In this document: piece after piece, positions 35,353 to 43,368 of the stretch | Layout of the letters: every line of letters begins with the position of its first letter | How positions within the stretch are numbered: the first letter of the stretch is position 1 | NCBI RefSeq assembly: GCF_036898465.1 | Contig: NZ_JARUMJ010000001.1 | Span: 1,178,001 to 1,242,000, forward strand | Direction: 5' to 3' | DNA length: 64,000 nucleotides | Source: Streptomyces sp. B21-105 | GTDB lineage: Bacteria > Actinomycetota > Actinomycetes > Streptomycetales > Streptomycetaceae | Notes under the pieces: model-generated | What the model was told of the DNA's origin: nothing | Database searches by the model: none | What the model saw: the letters and a program-made list of their open reading frames with translations, nothing else | Made by a program: the position numbers and the translations under genes

Positions 35353-35686
35353 CGCGGTGTCCTCCCCCGGCTTCTGTTTCAGGCGCGGTCCGGCGAGCCC
35401 ACCAGCACAGCAGTGCGGCTCCGAGGCCTTCGCCGAACGACCCGCACCGGCCGGTCGATGCTGAGCATCCGTTCCGTCGATGGGTCGCATACAAGGCTGA
35501 GCATATCCCAGGCCTCGTGGCCCGGTTCACAATCAGATCATCCTCCGGCCGGCCCGTCCTCCGGGCTCCTTGTCGTCCGCCGGAACGGCCGGACAGACCC
35601 ATGGCGAAAGGTGATCCATGACTTTCCGCCGTCCAGGTGTCGTGCGTCCCGCACGACCCAGCGTCACCGAAACGGAAACGTGACCC
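35353..35686. promoter_or_regulatory. lysR / FAH divergent intergenic region
   Basis: 334 bp between divergent starts. No gene seen. LysR-type activator sites (T-N11-A) would be expected here, but no single copy stood out by eye. The FAH ATG at 35687 follows gaaacggaaacgtgaccc. Confidence 0.4.
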
Positions 35687-36745
35687 ATGACTGAGACCGC
35701 CCCTGTCACGCGTGCTCCGGAACACCCGGTCGACCCGGCGACCGGACTGCGCGCGGGAACCTTCGCGCTCGGAACCTTCGCCGACGAGACGCGTGCCTTC
35801 CCGGCCCTCGTGACCGCCGACGGCATGGTCACCGACCTGTCCGACCGGTTCCACGACCTGCACGAGGTCTTCGCCGACTGGACGACGAACCTCCAGTTCC
35901 TCGAAGAGGTGTGGACCGACTCCTCCCGACCGACGCGGCCGTTGACGGAGCTGCGTGCGCTGCCGCCGCTCAGCCATCCCAACCTCCTGGGCGCCGGCGC
36001 CAACTACAAGACGCATTCGGCGCAGATGCTGACGAAGAACGCCTTCAACCAGCACAACCGCCGAGTGGGCGAGACCGACGCAGAGTTCTTCCAGCGCAAT
36101 CTCGCGTTCATGGAGCGCCGGTCGCGAGAGGGCATTCCCTTCGCCTGGGTCGGGATGCACTCCTCGCTCGTGGGCGCGACCGACGACGTCGTGCTGCCGG
36201 CCCTGGGCGACGAGCCCGACTGGGAGCTCGAACTCGGGGTCGTCGTCGGCGGGACCGGTCGGTTCCTCACCCCGGACGAGGCAACAGGGCTGATCGCCGG
36301 CTACACGATCGTCAACGACCTAGGCACAGTCGACCAGTTCCGCCGCACCGACATCCCTTGGGGCTTCGACTGGATGGGCAAGCACCAGCCTGCGTTCAAG
36401 CCGGCGGGGCCGTTCGTCGTGCCCGCACAGTTCTTCACGCTCGACGACACCATCCGTACCACGTTGAAGGTCAACGGCCAGGTCATGCAGGACTGGCCGA
36501 CCGGCGACATGATCTTCGACCCGGCGCAGTTCGTGGCGTACGCCTCCGAGCACGTCCGGCTGACGCCCGGGGACATCATCTTCATGGGCTCTCCGCCCGG
36601 GAATGGCAAGCACCACGGTCGCTTCCTGCACGACGGAGACGTCATCGAAAGTGAGATCACCTACCTCGGACGGCAGCGCAACCGCTGCGTCGCCGAGGTC
36701 CTGCAGGGCCGCAAGCCCCACTTCGGCCGCTTCCCGACCGACTGA
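35687..36745 (+). CDS. FAH-family hydrolase, first copy
   Basis: 352 residues. The C-terminal two thirds is the fumarylacetoacetase/2-hydroxyhepta-diene-dioate isomerase fold: LLGAGANYKTHSAQ, the metal-binding acidic pair in DWELELGVVVGG, YTIVNDLGTVDQFRRTD, and the end GDVIESEITYLGRQRNRC. The N-terminal ~100 residues have the usual small cap domain (GTFADETRAFPALVTADGMV). Such enzymes hydrolyse, hydrate or decarboxylate ring-cleavage diketo acids in meta-cleavage pathways. It is the first gene after lysR, and is followed by a P450 stub and an amidohydrolase. A decayed relative lies at 32360. Confidence 0.87.
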   Translation: MTETAPVTRAPEHPVDPATGLRAGTFALGTFADETRAFPALVTADGMVTDLSDRFHDLHEVFADWTTNLQFLEEVWTDSSRPTRPLTELRALPPLSHPNLLGAGANYKTHSAQMLTKNAFNQHNRRVGETDAEFFQRNLAFMERRSREGIPFAWVGMHSSLVGATDDVVLPALGDEPDWELELGVVVGGTGRFLTPDEATGLIAGYTIVNDLGTVDQFRRTDIPWGFDWMGKHQPAFKPAGPFVVPAQFFTLDDTIRTTLKVNGQVMQDWPTGDMIFDPAQFVAYASEHVRLTPGDIIFMGSPPGNGKHHGRFLHDGDVIESEITYLGRQRNRCVAEVLQGRKPHFGRFPTD

Positions 36746-36812
36746 GCCCGGCCGACCGACTCGGCCGGCCCCACCCAGGCGTTTTCAGATCCACCGGAGA
36801 GCGAGGCGCACC

Positions 36813-37009
36813 ATGTCGTACACCGCCGAGACGCATGTCGAACCGGACTGGTACCAGGAGGACCGAGGGGCCGTTCCCTCGGTAGTGGGATCCGCTCACC
36901 GGAGCGGTACGCCGAGTACACCCGTCTGCGCCGCGAGTGCCCGGTCGCCTTCAGCGACACCCCCGAAACGCACGCGCCCCGGGCCCGTGTCCCTGGACAG
37001 GTTGATCGG
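36813..37009 (+). pseudogene. Cytochrome P450 N-terminal stub
   Basis: The ATG-initiated frame starts MSYTAETHVEPDWYQEDRGAVP, then loses sense. A neighbouring frame continues SPERYAEYTRLRRECPVAFSDTP, which has the look of the N-terminal DPxxxYxxLRxExPVxxSD segment of bacterial P450s. Nothing of the heme-binding Cys region remains; the amidohydrolase starts at 37070. It reads as a frameshifted, 3'-deleted P450 gene inside the aromatic operon. P450s are a known alternative route for aryl O-demethylation. Confidence 0.5.
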
Positions 37010-37069
37010 CTGGGACAACGGCTGGAATCAGCGCTCCGAGCCGGCTCGGACGGATGAGGTGGTGGCGCC

Positions 37070-38092
37070 GTGAGCGTGCCCACCGTCGATGTGCACGCCC
37101 ATGCGGGCGTACCGGCCGTCGACGCGCTGATCGAGGGGCAGCCGGGTCTGGTACGGCAGCGGGAGATCGACGCGGCCACCCTCGGCCGGGCGTCCCTGGC
37201 GGTGAACCTGAAGCAGATCGCCGAGCTCGGGCCGAAGCTGGTCGACCTCGAGCTGCGGCTGGCCGCGATGGACGCCGCGCGTGTGCAGGTGCAGGCGGTC
37301 AGCGCAGTACCGCTGCCCCATGCGTGGGCCGACCGGGAGCTGGCCTCCCGCATCGTCGCGGTGGCCAACGAGGGCATCGCCGCGTTGTGCGCGAAGGAAC
37401 CGACTCGGCTCCTTCCGATCGGAGCCGTAGCGCTGCAGCACCCCGACCTGGCGGTCGGGCAGCTCGTGACAGCGGTCCGCGACCTCGGTATGCGGGGGGT
37501 GCAGATCTCGACCTCCGCCGGGCCGGGCCGGGAACTCGACGACCCGTCGCTGGCCGACTTCTGGGCCGCCGCCGAGGCGCTGGGCGCCGCCGTCCTCATC
37601 CACCCCTGGGGCTGCACCCTCGGCGAGCGGCTGAACGCCTACTACCTGTTCAACAGCGTGGGAAACCCCACCGAAACCGCTCTCGCGCTGTCCCGGATCG
37701 TGTTCTCCGGACTGCTCGAGCGGCACCCGCGGCTGAAGATCTGGTCCGCGCACGGCGGTGGCTACCTGGCCGGTTACATGGTCCGCGCCGACCACGCCTG
37801 GGCGGCCCGCTCCGACGCGCACACCACCGCCGAGCCGCCGTCCGCGCTGCTGCGCCGCACCTTCGTCGACTCGCTGGTCTACACCACCGAGCAGCTGCGG
37901 CACCTGGTCGGCTCGATGGGCGCGAGTCAGGTGACCCTAGGCAGCGACTACCCCTTCGACATGGGCGTGGTCGACCCGGTCGACCGACTGGAGGCGGCCG
38001 GCTTCGACCAGGCCACGACCGACGCCATCCGCGGTGGCAACGCCGCCCGCCTCCTGGGTCCGATCCCGACGGTGAGAACCGCGCATTCGTGA
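37070..38092 (+). CDS. Amidohydrolase-superfamily protein, ACMSD/LigJ/LigW-type
   Basis: 340 residues from the GTG at 37070. Metal-site motifs: VDVHAHAG near the N-terminus (His-x-His), LIHPWG, SAHGGGYLAGY and the Asp in GSDYPFDMG. This COG2159-type family includes aminocarboxymuconate-semialdehyde decarboxylase, 5-carboxyvanillate decarboxylase (LigW) and 4-oxalomesaconate hydratase (LigJ). In an operon with two FAH hydrolases and near a LigAB-type dioxygenase, a decarboxylase or hydratase of a ring-cleavage intermediate fits best, but the choice cannot be made from sequence alone. Length is normal. Confidence 0.85.
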   Translation: MSVPTVDVHAHAGVPAVDALIEGQPGLVRQREIDAATLGRASLAVNLKQIAELGPKLVDLELRLAAMDAARVQVQAVSAVPLPHAWADRELASRIVAVANEGIAALCAKEPTRLLPIGAVALQHPDLAVGQLVTAVRDLGMRGVQISTSAGPGRELDDPSLADFWAAAEALGAAVLIHPWGCTLGERLNAYYLFNSVGNPTETALALSRIVFSGLLERHPRLKIWSAHGGGYLAGYMVRADHAWAARSDAHTTAEPPSALLRRTFVDSLVYTTEQLRHLVGSMGASQVTLGSDYPFDMGVVDPVDRLEAAGFDQATTDAIRGGNAARLLGPIPTVRTAHS

Positions 38093-38149
38093 CGAAGCCC
38101 CGATGACCTTGCTGCCGATCCTTGATCGGAACTCCACGGAGGAAGACCT

Positions 38150-39136
38150 GTGACCACGTTCGACCGCTCCGATCCCGAAGGGGCCATCGCGGCCGCAGCC
38201 AAGCGCGTCACCAATTGGGGCCGCTGGGGCGCCGATGACGTCCTCGGCACGCTGAACTTCCTCGACGAGGCCAAACGGGCACAGGGCGCGCGGCTGGCCC
38301 GCCGCGGCGTGAGCTTCTCGCTGGCCCAGCGCTTCGACGCGGAAGGTCCGCAGAAGGGGTGGCGGCGGCGCACCAACCCGGTGCACACCATGCTGTCTTC
38401 GGGCCTGGACGCAGAATTCGGCCCGGCGGAGTTTCCGCACGGGCTCGGCGGCGCTGACGACGTGGTGTTCATGCCGCTGCAGGCATCCACCCAGTGGGAC
38501 GGCCTCGGCCACATCTTCGACCACGGCACGGCCTACAACGGACGCCGTGCCTCACAGGTGGTGACCAGCGAGGGAGACAGGCTGACCGGCATCGAGACCG
38601 TGGCCGACAGGATCGCCGGCCGGGGCGTGCTGCTCGACGTCGGCAGGGCGATCGGAGCCGAGGGCGAGCTGCCGGACGGCTTCGCCATCACCGCCGAACA
38701 TCTCGAGGCAACCATCGCCGCGCAAGGTGAGACCGCCCGGGTCGGCTGCGGCGACCTGCTGCTGGTGCGCACCGGCCAGCTCACCCGGGCCCGGCGTGGC
38801 ATCGCCGCGGGCGACGGCTGGGGCGACTACGCGGGCGGTCCCGCCCCCGGTCTGTCGTTCGCCACGGCCGACTGGCTGCACTCCTCCGAGATCGCCGGAA
38901 TCGCCACCGACACCTGGGGCTTCGAGGTTCGCCCCAACGAGTTCGATACCGCCTTCCAGCCGCTGCATCAGGTGGCCATCCCGCACATCGGCCTGTTCAT
39001 CGGGGAGTTGTGGGACCTCGACACCCTGGCCGCCGACTGCGCCGCCGACGGCGTCTACGAGTTCCTTCTCGTGGCCGCCCCCCTGCCCGTGACCGGCGCC
39101 GTCGGCGCACCGGTCAACCCCCTCGCCGTCAAATGA
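38150..39136 (+). CDS. Cyclase-family (kynurenine-formamidase-like) hydrolase
   Basis: 328 residues from the GTG at 38150 with ggaggaagacct before it. The signature metal-binding region TQWDGLGHIFDHGTAYNG and NWGRWGADDVLGTLNFL at the start identify the metal-dependent cyclase/formamidase family (Pfam Cyclase). Relatives hydrolyse cyclic imides, lactones or formamides. Here it probably opens a lactone or isomerises a ring-cleavage product. It is third in the FAH operon, with a small coupled open frame and the second FAH gene downstream. Confidence 0.85.
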   Translation: MTTFDRSDPEGAIAAAAKRVTNWGRWGADDVLGTLNFLDEAKRAQGARLARRGVSFSLAQRFDAEGPQKGWRRRTNPVHTMLSSGLDAEFGPAEFPHGLGGADDVVFMPLQASTQWDGLGHIFDHGTAYNGRRASQVVTSEGDRLTGIETVADRIAGRGVLLDVGRAIGAEGELPDGFAITAEHLEATIAAQGETARVGCGDLLLVRTGQLTRARRGIAAGDGWGDYAGGPAPGLSFATADWLHSSEIAGIATDTWGFEVRPNEFDTAFQPLHQVAIPHIGLFIGELWDLDTLAADCAADGVYEFLLVAAPLPVTGAVGAPVNPLAVK

Positions 39137-39153
39137 CGGGTAAGGAGCCCACC

Positions 39154-39243
39154 GTGCCCGTGGTGCACGACGTCATCGTCGACCGACGTCCGTCGAACAC
39201 GCTCACTCCGCCGCCCCTCCACCTCGCCGGTCCGGGTCGATGA
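39154..39243 (+). CDS. Possible 29-residue coupled small ORF
   Basis: GTG at 39154 preceded by taaggagcccacc, a good ribosome-binding site. It encodes MPVVHDVIVDRRPSNTLTPP plus nine residues, and its TGA (39241-39243) overlaps the ATG of the FAH gene at 39240. The downstream FAH gene has no good ribosome-binding site of its own, so this frame may serve to couple its translation. It could also be the tail of a deleted gene. No family recognised. Confidence 0.35.
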   Translation: MPVVHDVIVDRRPSNTLTPPPLHLAGPGR

Positions 39244-40205
39244 AGTTCGCGACCTGGGAGTCGCAGGGCAGAACGTTTTCGGGTGTCGTCTCCGAGGCGG
39301 GGCTGCACGCCCTCCCGGAGGGGACGACGGTGCTCGACCTCGTACGTACGGGGCTGCCGGCCGCGCTGGAAACCGGCGGCACGGCGCTGGAGACGCGGGC
39401 CGTGCCGGTGGACGGCGTCCGGCTGCTGCCACCGCTCGCCCCGCCCACCGTGCGGGACTTCGTGGCGTTCGAGGAGCACGTGGAGGGGGTGGTGCGGAGC
39501 ATGACCGACGGCGGTGTGATGTCTGAGTGGTACGAGGCTCCCACCTTCTACTTCACCAACCCCTACGCGCTCGTCGGTGCCCATGACGACGTCGCCGTCC
39601 CGCCCGGCTCACAGCTGCTCGACTTCGAGCTCGAGGTCGCCGCAGTCGTCGGCAGGGGCGGCGCGTCGCTGAGTCCGGAGCAGGCCCGTGATGCCGTCTT
39701 CGGCTACACGGTGCTCAACGACTGGTCCGCGCGCGACCTGCAGCGCCGGGAGATGAAGGTCGGCCTGGGCCCGGCCAAGGGCAAGGACTTCGCCGGCACT
39801 CTGGGCCCGTGGCTGGTCACCGCCGACGAACTGGAGCCGTACCGGGACGACGAGGGCTTCCTGTCCCTCGAGATGCGGGTCTCCGTCAACGGCACCGAGA
39901 TCGGACATGACCTGCTGTCCAACATGGGCTGGCCGTTCGAGGAGCTGGTCTCCTACGCATCCCGCGGCAGCGAGGTCCGCGCCGGAGACGTCCTGGGCTC
40001 GGGCACCTGCGGGAACGGCGGTTGCCTGGCCGAGCTGTGGGGCCTCCGTGGCCGCCCGGACCCGCCGCCGCTGCGGCCCGGCGACGTCGTGGAGATGACC
40101 GTCGAGGGCATCGGTACCATCCGCAACCGGGTCGTCCCCGGCCTCCAGCTGCCCCCGGTCCGCGCCGCCCGGCCACGGCCGCGGGCAAGGAAGCGGCTGT
40201 CGTGA
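39240..40205 (+). CDS. FAH-family hydrolase, second copy
   Basis: 321 residues. MKFATWESQGRTFSGVVSEA is a typical FAH N-terminal cap. The catalytic fold shows FYFTNPYALVGAHDDV, the acidic metal site DFELEVAAVVGRGG, GYTVLNDWSARDLQRREM, KGKDFAGTLGPWLV and a Gly-rich GSGTCGNGGCLAE. It is closer to true fumarylacetoacetate/acylpyruvate hydrolases than the first copy, so the two probably act at different steps. The C-terminal ~15 residues are Arg-rich and unstructured. It is the last gene of the lysR-linked operon; translation is possibly coupled to the 29-codon frame. Confidence 0.87.
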   Translation: MKFATWESQGRTFSGVVSEAGLHALPEGTTVLDLVRTGLPAALETGGTALETRAVPVDGVRLLPPLAPPTVRDFVAFEEHVEGVVRSMTDGGVMSEWYEAPTFYFTNPYALVGAHDDVAVPPGSQLLDFELEVAAVVGRGGASLSPEQARDAVFGYTVLNDWSARDLQRREMKVGLGPAKGKDFAGTLGPWLVTADELEPYRDDEGFLSLEMRVSVNGTEIGHDLLSNMGWPFEELVSYASRGSEVRAGDVLGSGTCGNGGCLAELWGLRGRPDPPPLRPGDVVEMTVEGIGTIRNRVVPGLQLPPVRAARPRPRARKRLS

Positions 40206-40386
40206 GCGGGCGGTGACGTGAGCGTGGTGCTTCGCCGGGGGTCGAAGTCCGGTGAGCGCGAAGGCGCGCGTCGATGAGCGCGCCGCCGGGCGCCGTCCGT
40301 CAGGGGCGACGCCCGGTCCGGTGGTCGTGCGTCGTCATGCTCGCCGGCTCCCGTGGTCGTCGGTCCGCATGTGCCGGGCACGGGGC

Positions 40387-41514
40387 CTAGTAGGGGCTGG
40401 AGAGAGCCTCCATCGCCCGCCCCCGCACCTTGTTCTGGGCGGCGATCGGCTCTCCCCGCTGCTGCATGCGGTCCAGTTCGACGCTGGTCTGCACGACCAG
40501 GCGAGCCCGCTCGAAGCGCCGCGTCATGAAGCGTTTGAACACGTCCTCGTGCGGGCCCTCGGCCGCGCATTCCTGACCGAGGACCACGCCGTCCTCGATC
40601 GCCATCCCCCCTCCGGCACCGAGGTGGGCGGTGGTGGCGTGCGCGGCGTCGCCGATCAGCAGGACCCGGCCCCGGTACCAAGGCTCGGACACGAGCAGCC
40701 AGTCGTAGTCGTTGACGATGATCTTCGTGTCGTCCGTGAGCCTCTCCTCCAGCGCGCGCATCAGCGGTGCGGTGAAAGAGCGGAGGTTCTCCCGGACGAT
40801 CTGCCGGGCCTGTGCCGCATCGATGCGCGGGCGCTCCGGGAACTCGCGGCCGGTTGCGAGGTAGAGGCCGCCGTCCCGCTGCCGCCGGGTCACGCAGAGG
40901 TACTCCGACTCGTAGTGCCCGATCGGGCCGACGTCCGGCACCCCGTCGGCGACCCATCGGAACATCGTGAGGCCGGAGTAGGTCGGGGTCACCTGGTCCC
41001 CCAGGATGAGCGAACGCGTCTTCGACCGGATGCCGTCCGCGCCGATGACCAGGTCGTACGACCGCTCCGAGCCGTCGGTGAGGGTGGCGGTGACGGAGTC
41101 TTCCGTCTGCCGCAGCGCGGCGAGACCCACGCGGTTCCGGACGCTCGCGCCGGCCTGTTCCGCGGCTCGCCGGAGGATGTTCGCCAGGGTCGGCCGGTAG
41201 ATGAGGATGCCGTGCGGCAGAGCGGACGTCGGTGCGGGAGGCATGGGCGGCGTGGACACCGGTCTCCCCGCCGCATCGAAGTAGGCGAAGATGTCCTGCG
41301 GGGACACCGCCAGCCCCTCGTCCAGGCACTGATCCAGGACTCCCATCTCGGCGAGACCGTCGACGGCCCGGTTGAGCAGTGAGATGGCGGCCCCGGCCGG
41401 ACCGTCTGCCAGGTCGACGACGTCGCACGAGATTCCGGTACGGGACAGGGTGGTCGCGGCGGTCAGGCCGGCGATGCCCCCGCCGACAATGAGCGCGTTC
41501 TGGATGCTGGTCAT
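40387..41514 (-). CDS. FAD-dependent aromatic monooxygenase (PHBH/UbiH family)
   Basis: 375 residues from the ATG at 41514; the frame extends upstream without support. FAD fingerprint LIVGGGIAGLTAATTL (GxGxxG at ~11-16), the DG motif (VIGADGIRSKTR) and the GD motif LIGDAAHATTAHLGAGGGMA are all present, defining a class-A flavin hydroxylase. It probably hydroxylates an aromatic acid to give the catechol-type substrate of the dioxygenase, to which it is divergent. It ends convergent with the FAH operon. Confidence 0.9.
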   Translation of the reverse strand: MTSIQNALIVGGGIAGLTAATTLSRTGISCDVVDLADGPAGAAISLLNRAVDGLAEMGVLDQCLDEGLAVSPQDIFAYFDAAGRPVSTPPMPPAPTSALPHGILIYRPTLANILRRAAEQAGASVRNRVGLAALRQTEDSVTATLTDGSERSYDLVIGADGIRSKTRSLILGDQVTPTYSGLTMFRWVADGVPDVGPIGHYESEYLCVTRRQRDGGLYLATGREFPERPRIDAAQARQIVRENLRSFTAPLMRALEERLTDDTKIIVNDYDWLLVSEPWYRGRVLLIGDAAHATTAHLGAGGGMAIEDGVVLGQECAAEGPHEDVFKRFMTRRFERARLVVQTSVELDRMQQRGEPIAAQNKVRGRAMEALSSPY

Positions 41515-42068
41515 GGCAGGACTCCCGAGTGCTTCAGGGCAGGTTGAGGAGATCGGTGCAGGGCGATGAGAGACGTCCGGGCCGAATGCCAACGAGCGTC
41601 GGCGAACACCGGGAGGCCCGGCGGCTCCGCTGCGGATGCCCTGAACTCCCGTGGTGCAGCACCATCTTGTGGGTGGCCTGGGCCACGTCCAATACGTGGT
41701 TTCATATCGCAGCCATGGACCGGATGAATACCCGGCCGCACGCCGTGTCCGCCCTTCGGGGCAGACGGGCCGGCGAGGTCGTCGGGCTCATCCAGTCGGC
41801 CACCGGCCATGCCCTGGCCGGGCTGCGGCCCCGGTTCGGTGGCGAGCTGCTGGTGGGCATGCTCCACCGGACGGCCTCAGCTGCCGCGAACTTTCGGCGC
41901 GCCCTCCCCCATGACGAACGTCGTCGGACCATACGCTCCGCGGATAGTGCGCATACCGGTTCCGCTATTCCACAACGACGTCGCACCGCTCACGCTGTTA
42001 CCACCGAATGTGGAGATCCCCTCTGTACGGCTGGTCTGCCTGGAGGGTTCCATGCTGAAAGGTGAGCG
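41515..42068. promoter_or_regulatory. Divergent region between monooxygenase and ring-cleavage dioxygenase
   Basis: 554 bp. An open frame (41529-42065) ends just before the dioxygenase, and another lies on the minus strand, but neither resembles a known protein and both are Arg/Ala-rich. It probably holds the two divergent promoters. A gaaaggtgagcg ribosome-binding site precedes the ATG at 42069. Confidence 0.4.
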
Positions 42069-42953
42069 ATGGCCAGCGTCGTCCAAGTGCTGTGCACTCC
42101 CCATGACCCGCTGCTCCCCGGCGTTGCCGCCGGCGGATCGGCGGCTCCCGAGCCGCTGCGGCGATCAATAGCCCATTTCGCAGAACTACGGGCACGGCTC
42201 GCCGCCGCGCGGCCCGACGTGCTGGTGGTGGTTTCCGGGGACCACTTCAACCAGTGGTTCTACGACAACATGCCGACCTTCCTGATCGGCAAGGCGGTCC
42301 GTGCGCGTGGCCCGTTCCCGCACGAGCAGGAGCTGTTCGGCATCGGGTCCTACGACACCGCCCTGGAAGGGGACATCGCGCGGCACCTGCTGCGCGGTGG
42401 CTTCGAGCGCGGGATCGACTTCTCCTACAGCGATGACTTCCTGCTCGACCACGGATTCACCGTCCCGTTGAGCTTCCTCAGGCCCGAGCAGGACCTACCG
42501 GTCGTTCCGATCTTCACCAACGTGATGGCTCCGCCGGTGGCCACCGGGCGTCGTTTCTACGACCTCGGCGCCGCCATCGTCGAGATGGTGGAGGCGCACC
42601 CCGCCGACCTGCGGGTGGCGATCATCGCCAGCGGGCACCTGTCCAACGCGATCGGAAACCCGGCCATGGCACGGTTCCAGACCGAGCCGGAGACAGCGTG
42701 GGACAAACGGGTATGGGAGCAGATCACCGCCGGTGACACCGAGTCGCTGATCAAGGAGACCACCTACGAGTCGCTCGCAGCGATCGGCAGCGGCACCCCT
42801 GGATTCCTCGACTTCCTCTTCGCGCTCGGCGCTGTGGGCGGAGTCACCCCGGACTACGCCGAGAAGGTCGCCAGCACCTTCGCCCCGCCGACCGGTTTCC
42901 TGGCCTGGGGCGACCATGCGTCCGCCCCCGCATCGGAGGTGGTGGCCCCATGA
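42069..42953 (+). CDS. Class III extradiol ring-cleavage dioxygenase, catalytic subunit (LigB-like)
   Basis: 294 residues. Fe(II) and catalytic residues of the LigB fold can be seen: TPHDP (His12), SGDHFN (His59), DHGFTVPL (His128) and ASGHLSNA (His190), with Glu230 or Glu234 as candidate metal acid. The family cleaves the ring of protocatechuate, gallate or related catechols next to a hydroxyl. It is followed, with ATGA overlap, by its LigA-like small subunit. Substrate is not visible, but the LigM-like gene downstream and a monooxygenase upstream suggest a demethylated or hydroxylated aromatic acid. Confidence 0.92.
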   Translation: MASVVQVLCTPHDPLLPGVAAGGSAAPEPLRRSIAHFAELRARLAAARPDVLVVVSGDHFNQWFYDNMPTFLIGKAVRARGPFPHEQELFGIGSYDTALEGDIARHLLRGGFERGIDFSYSDDFLLDHGFTVPLSFLRPEQDLPVVPIFTNVMAPPVATGRRFYDLGAAIVEMVEAHPADLRVAIIASGHLSNAIGNPAMARFQTEPETAWDKRVWEQITAGDTESLIKETTYESLAAIGSGTPGFLDFLFALGAVGGVTPDYAEKVASTFAPPTGFLAWGDHASAPASEVVAP

Positions 42954-43237
42954 GCCGGTACGCCACCAACCGGGTGCTGTGGGAGGTCGCCGCCGACGGC
43001 GACCTGGCGCAGCAGCTGAAGGAAGTCCCGGAGGCCGCCCTCGCCGACCGCGACCTGACCGACCAGGAGCGCGAGGCGTTGGCCAGGACCGACATCCGCG
43101 AGTTGTTCCAGCTCGGTGTCCACCCCTTCCTGCTCTACAACTTCGCCCTCCGGCTGAACGGCGGCTTCTCCATGGAATGGATGGCGTCCTACCTGGAGCA
43201 GCTGAAGGGCCTGGAAGTCGGCGACGTGACGACCTGA
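42950..43237 (+). CDS. Extradiol dioxygenase small subunit (LigA-like)
   Basis: 95 residues; the ATG overlaps the LigB stop (ATGA). The helical LigA fold is clear: LTDQEREALARTDIRELFQL, then GVHPFLLYNFALRLNGGFS. LigA forms the lid over the LigB active site in the two-subunit protocatechuate 4,5-dioxygenase type. Separate A and B genes, rather than the fused gallate-dioxygenase form, favour a protocatechuate-like substrate, though this is only suggestive. Confidence 0.9.
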   Translation: MSRYATNRVLWEVAADGDLAQQLKEVPEAALADRDLTDQEREALARTDIRELFQLGVHPFLLYNFALRLNGGFSMEWMASYLEQLKGLEVGDVTT

Positions 43238-43368
43238 CCGCGTGACCAGGGCGGCGTATCGACGGCGAGACCCCTCGGCCGCCGACGTCACTCAGCGAAA
43301 TGACAGCTTCCCGGCGAAACAACTCCGGGTCAGAAATGCCGTACCACCATCACCGCCGGAGGAATTCC

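Noticed and set aside
41529..42065. 178-residue open frame ending four bases before the LigB gene
   Set aside because: Position would suit an operon gene, but the translation is Arg/Ala/His-rich with no fold-like pattern and no ribosome-binding site.
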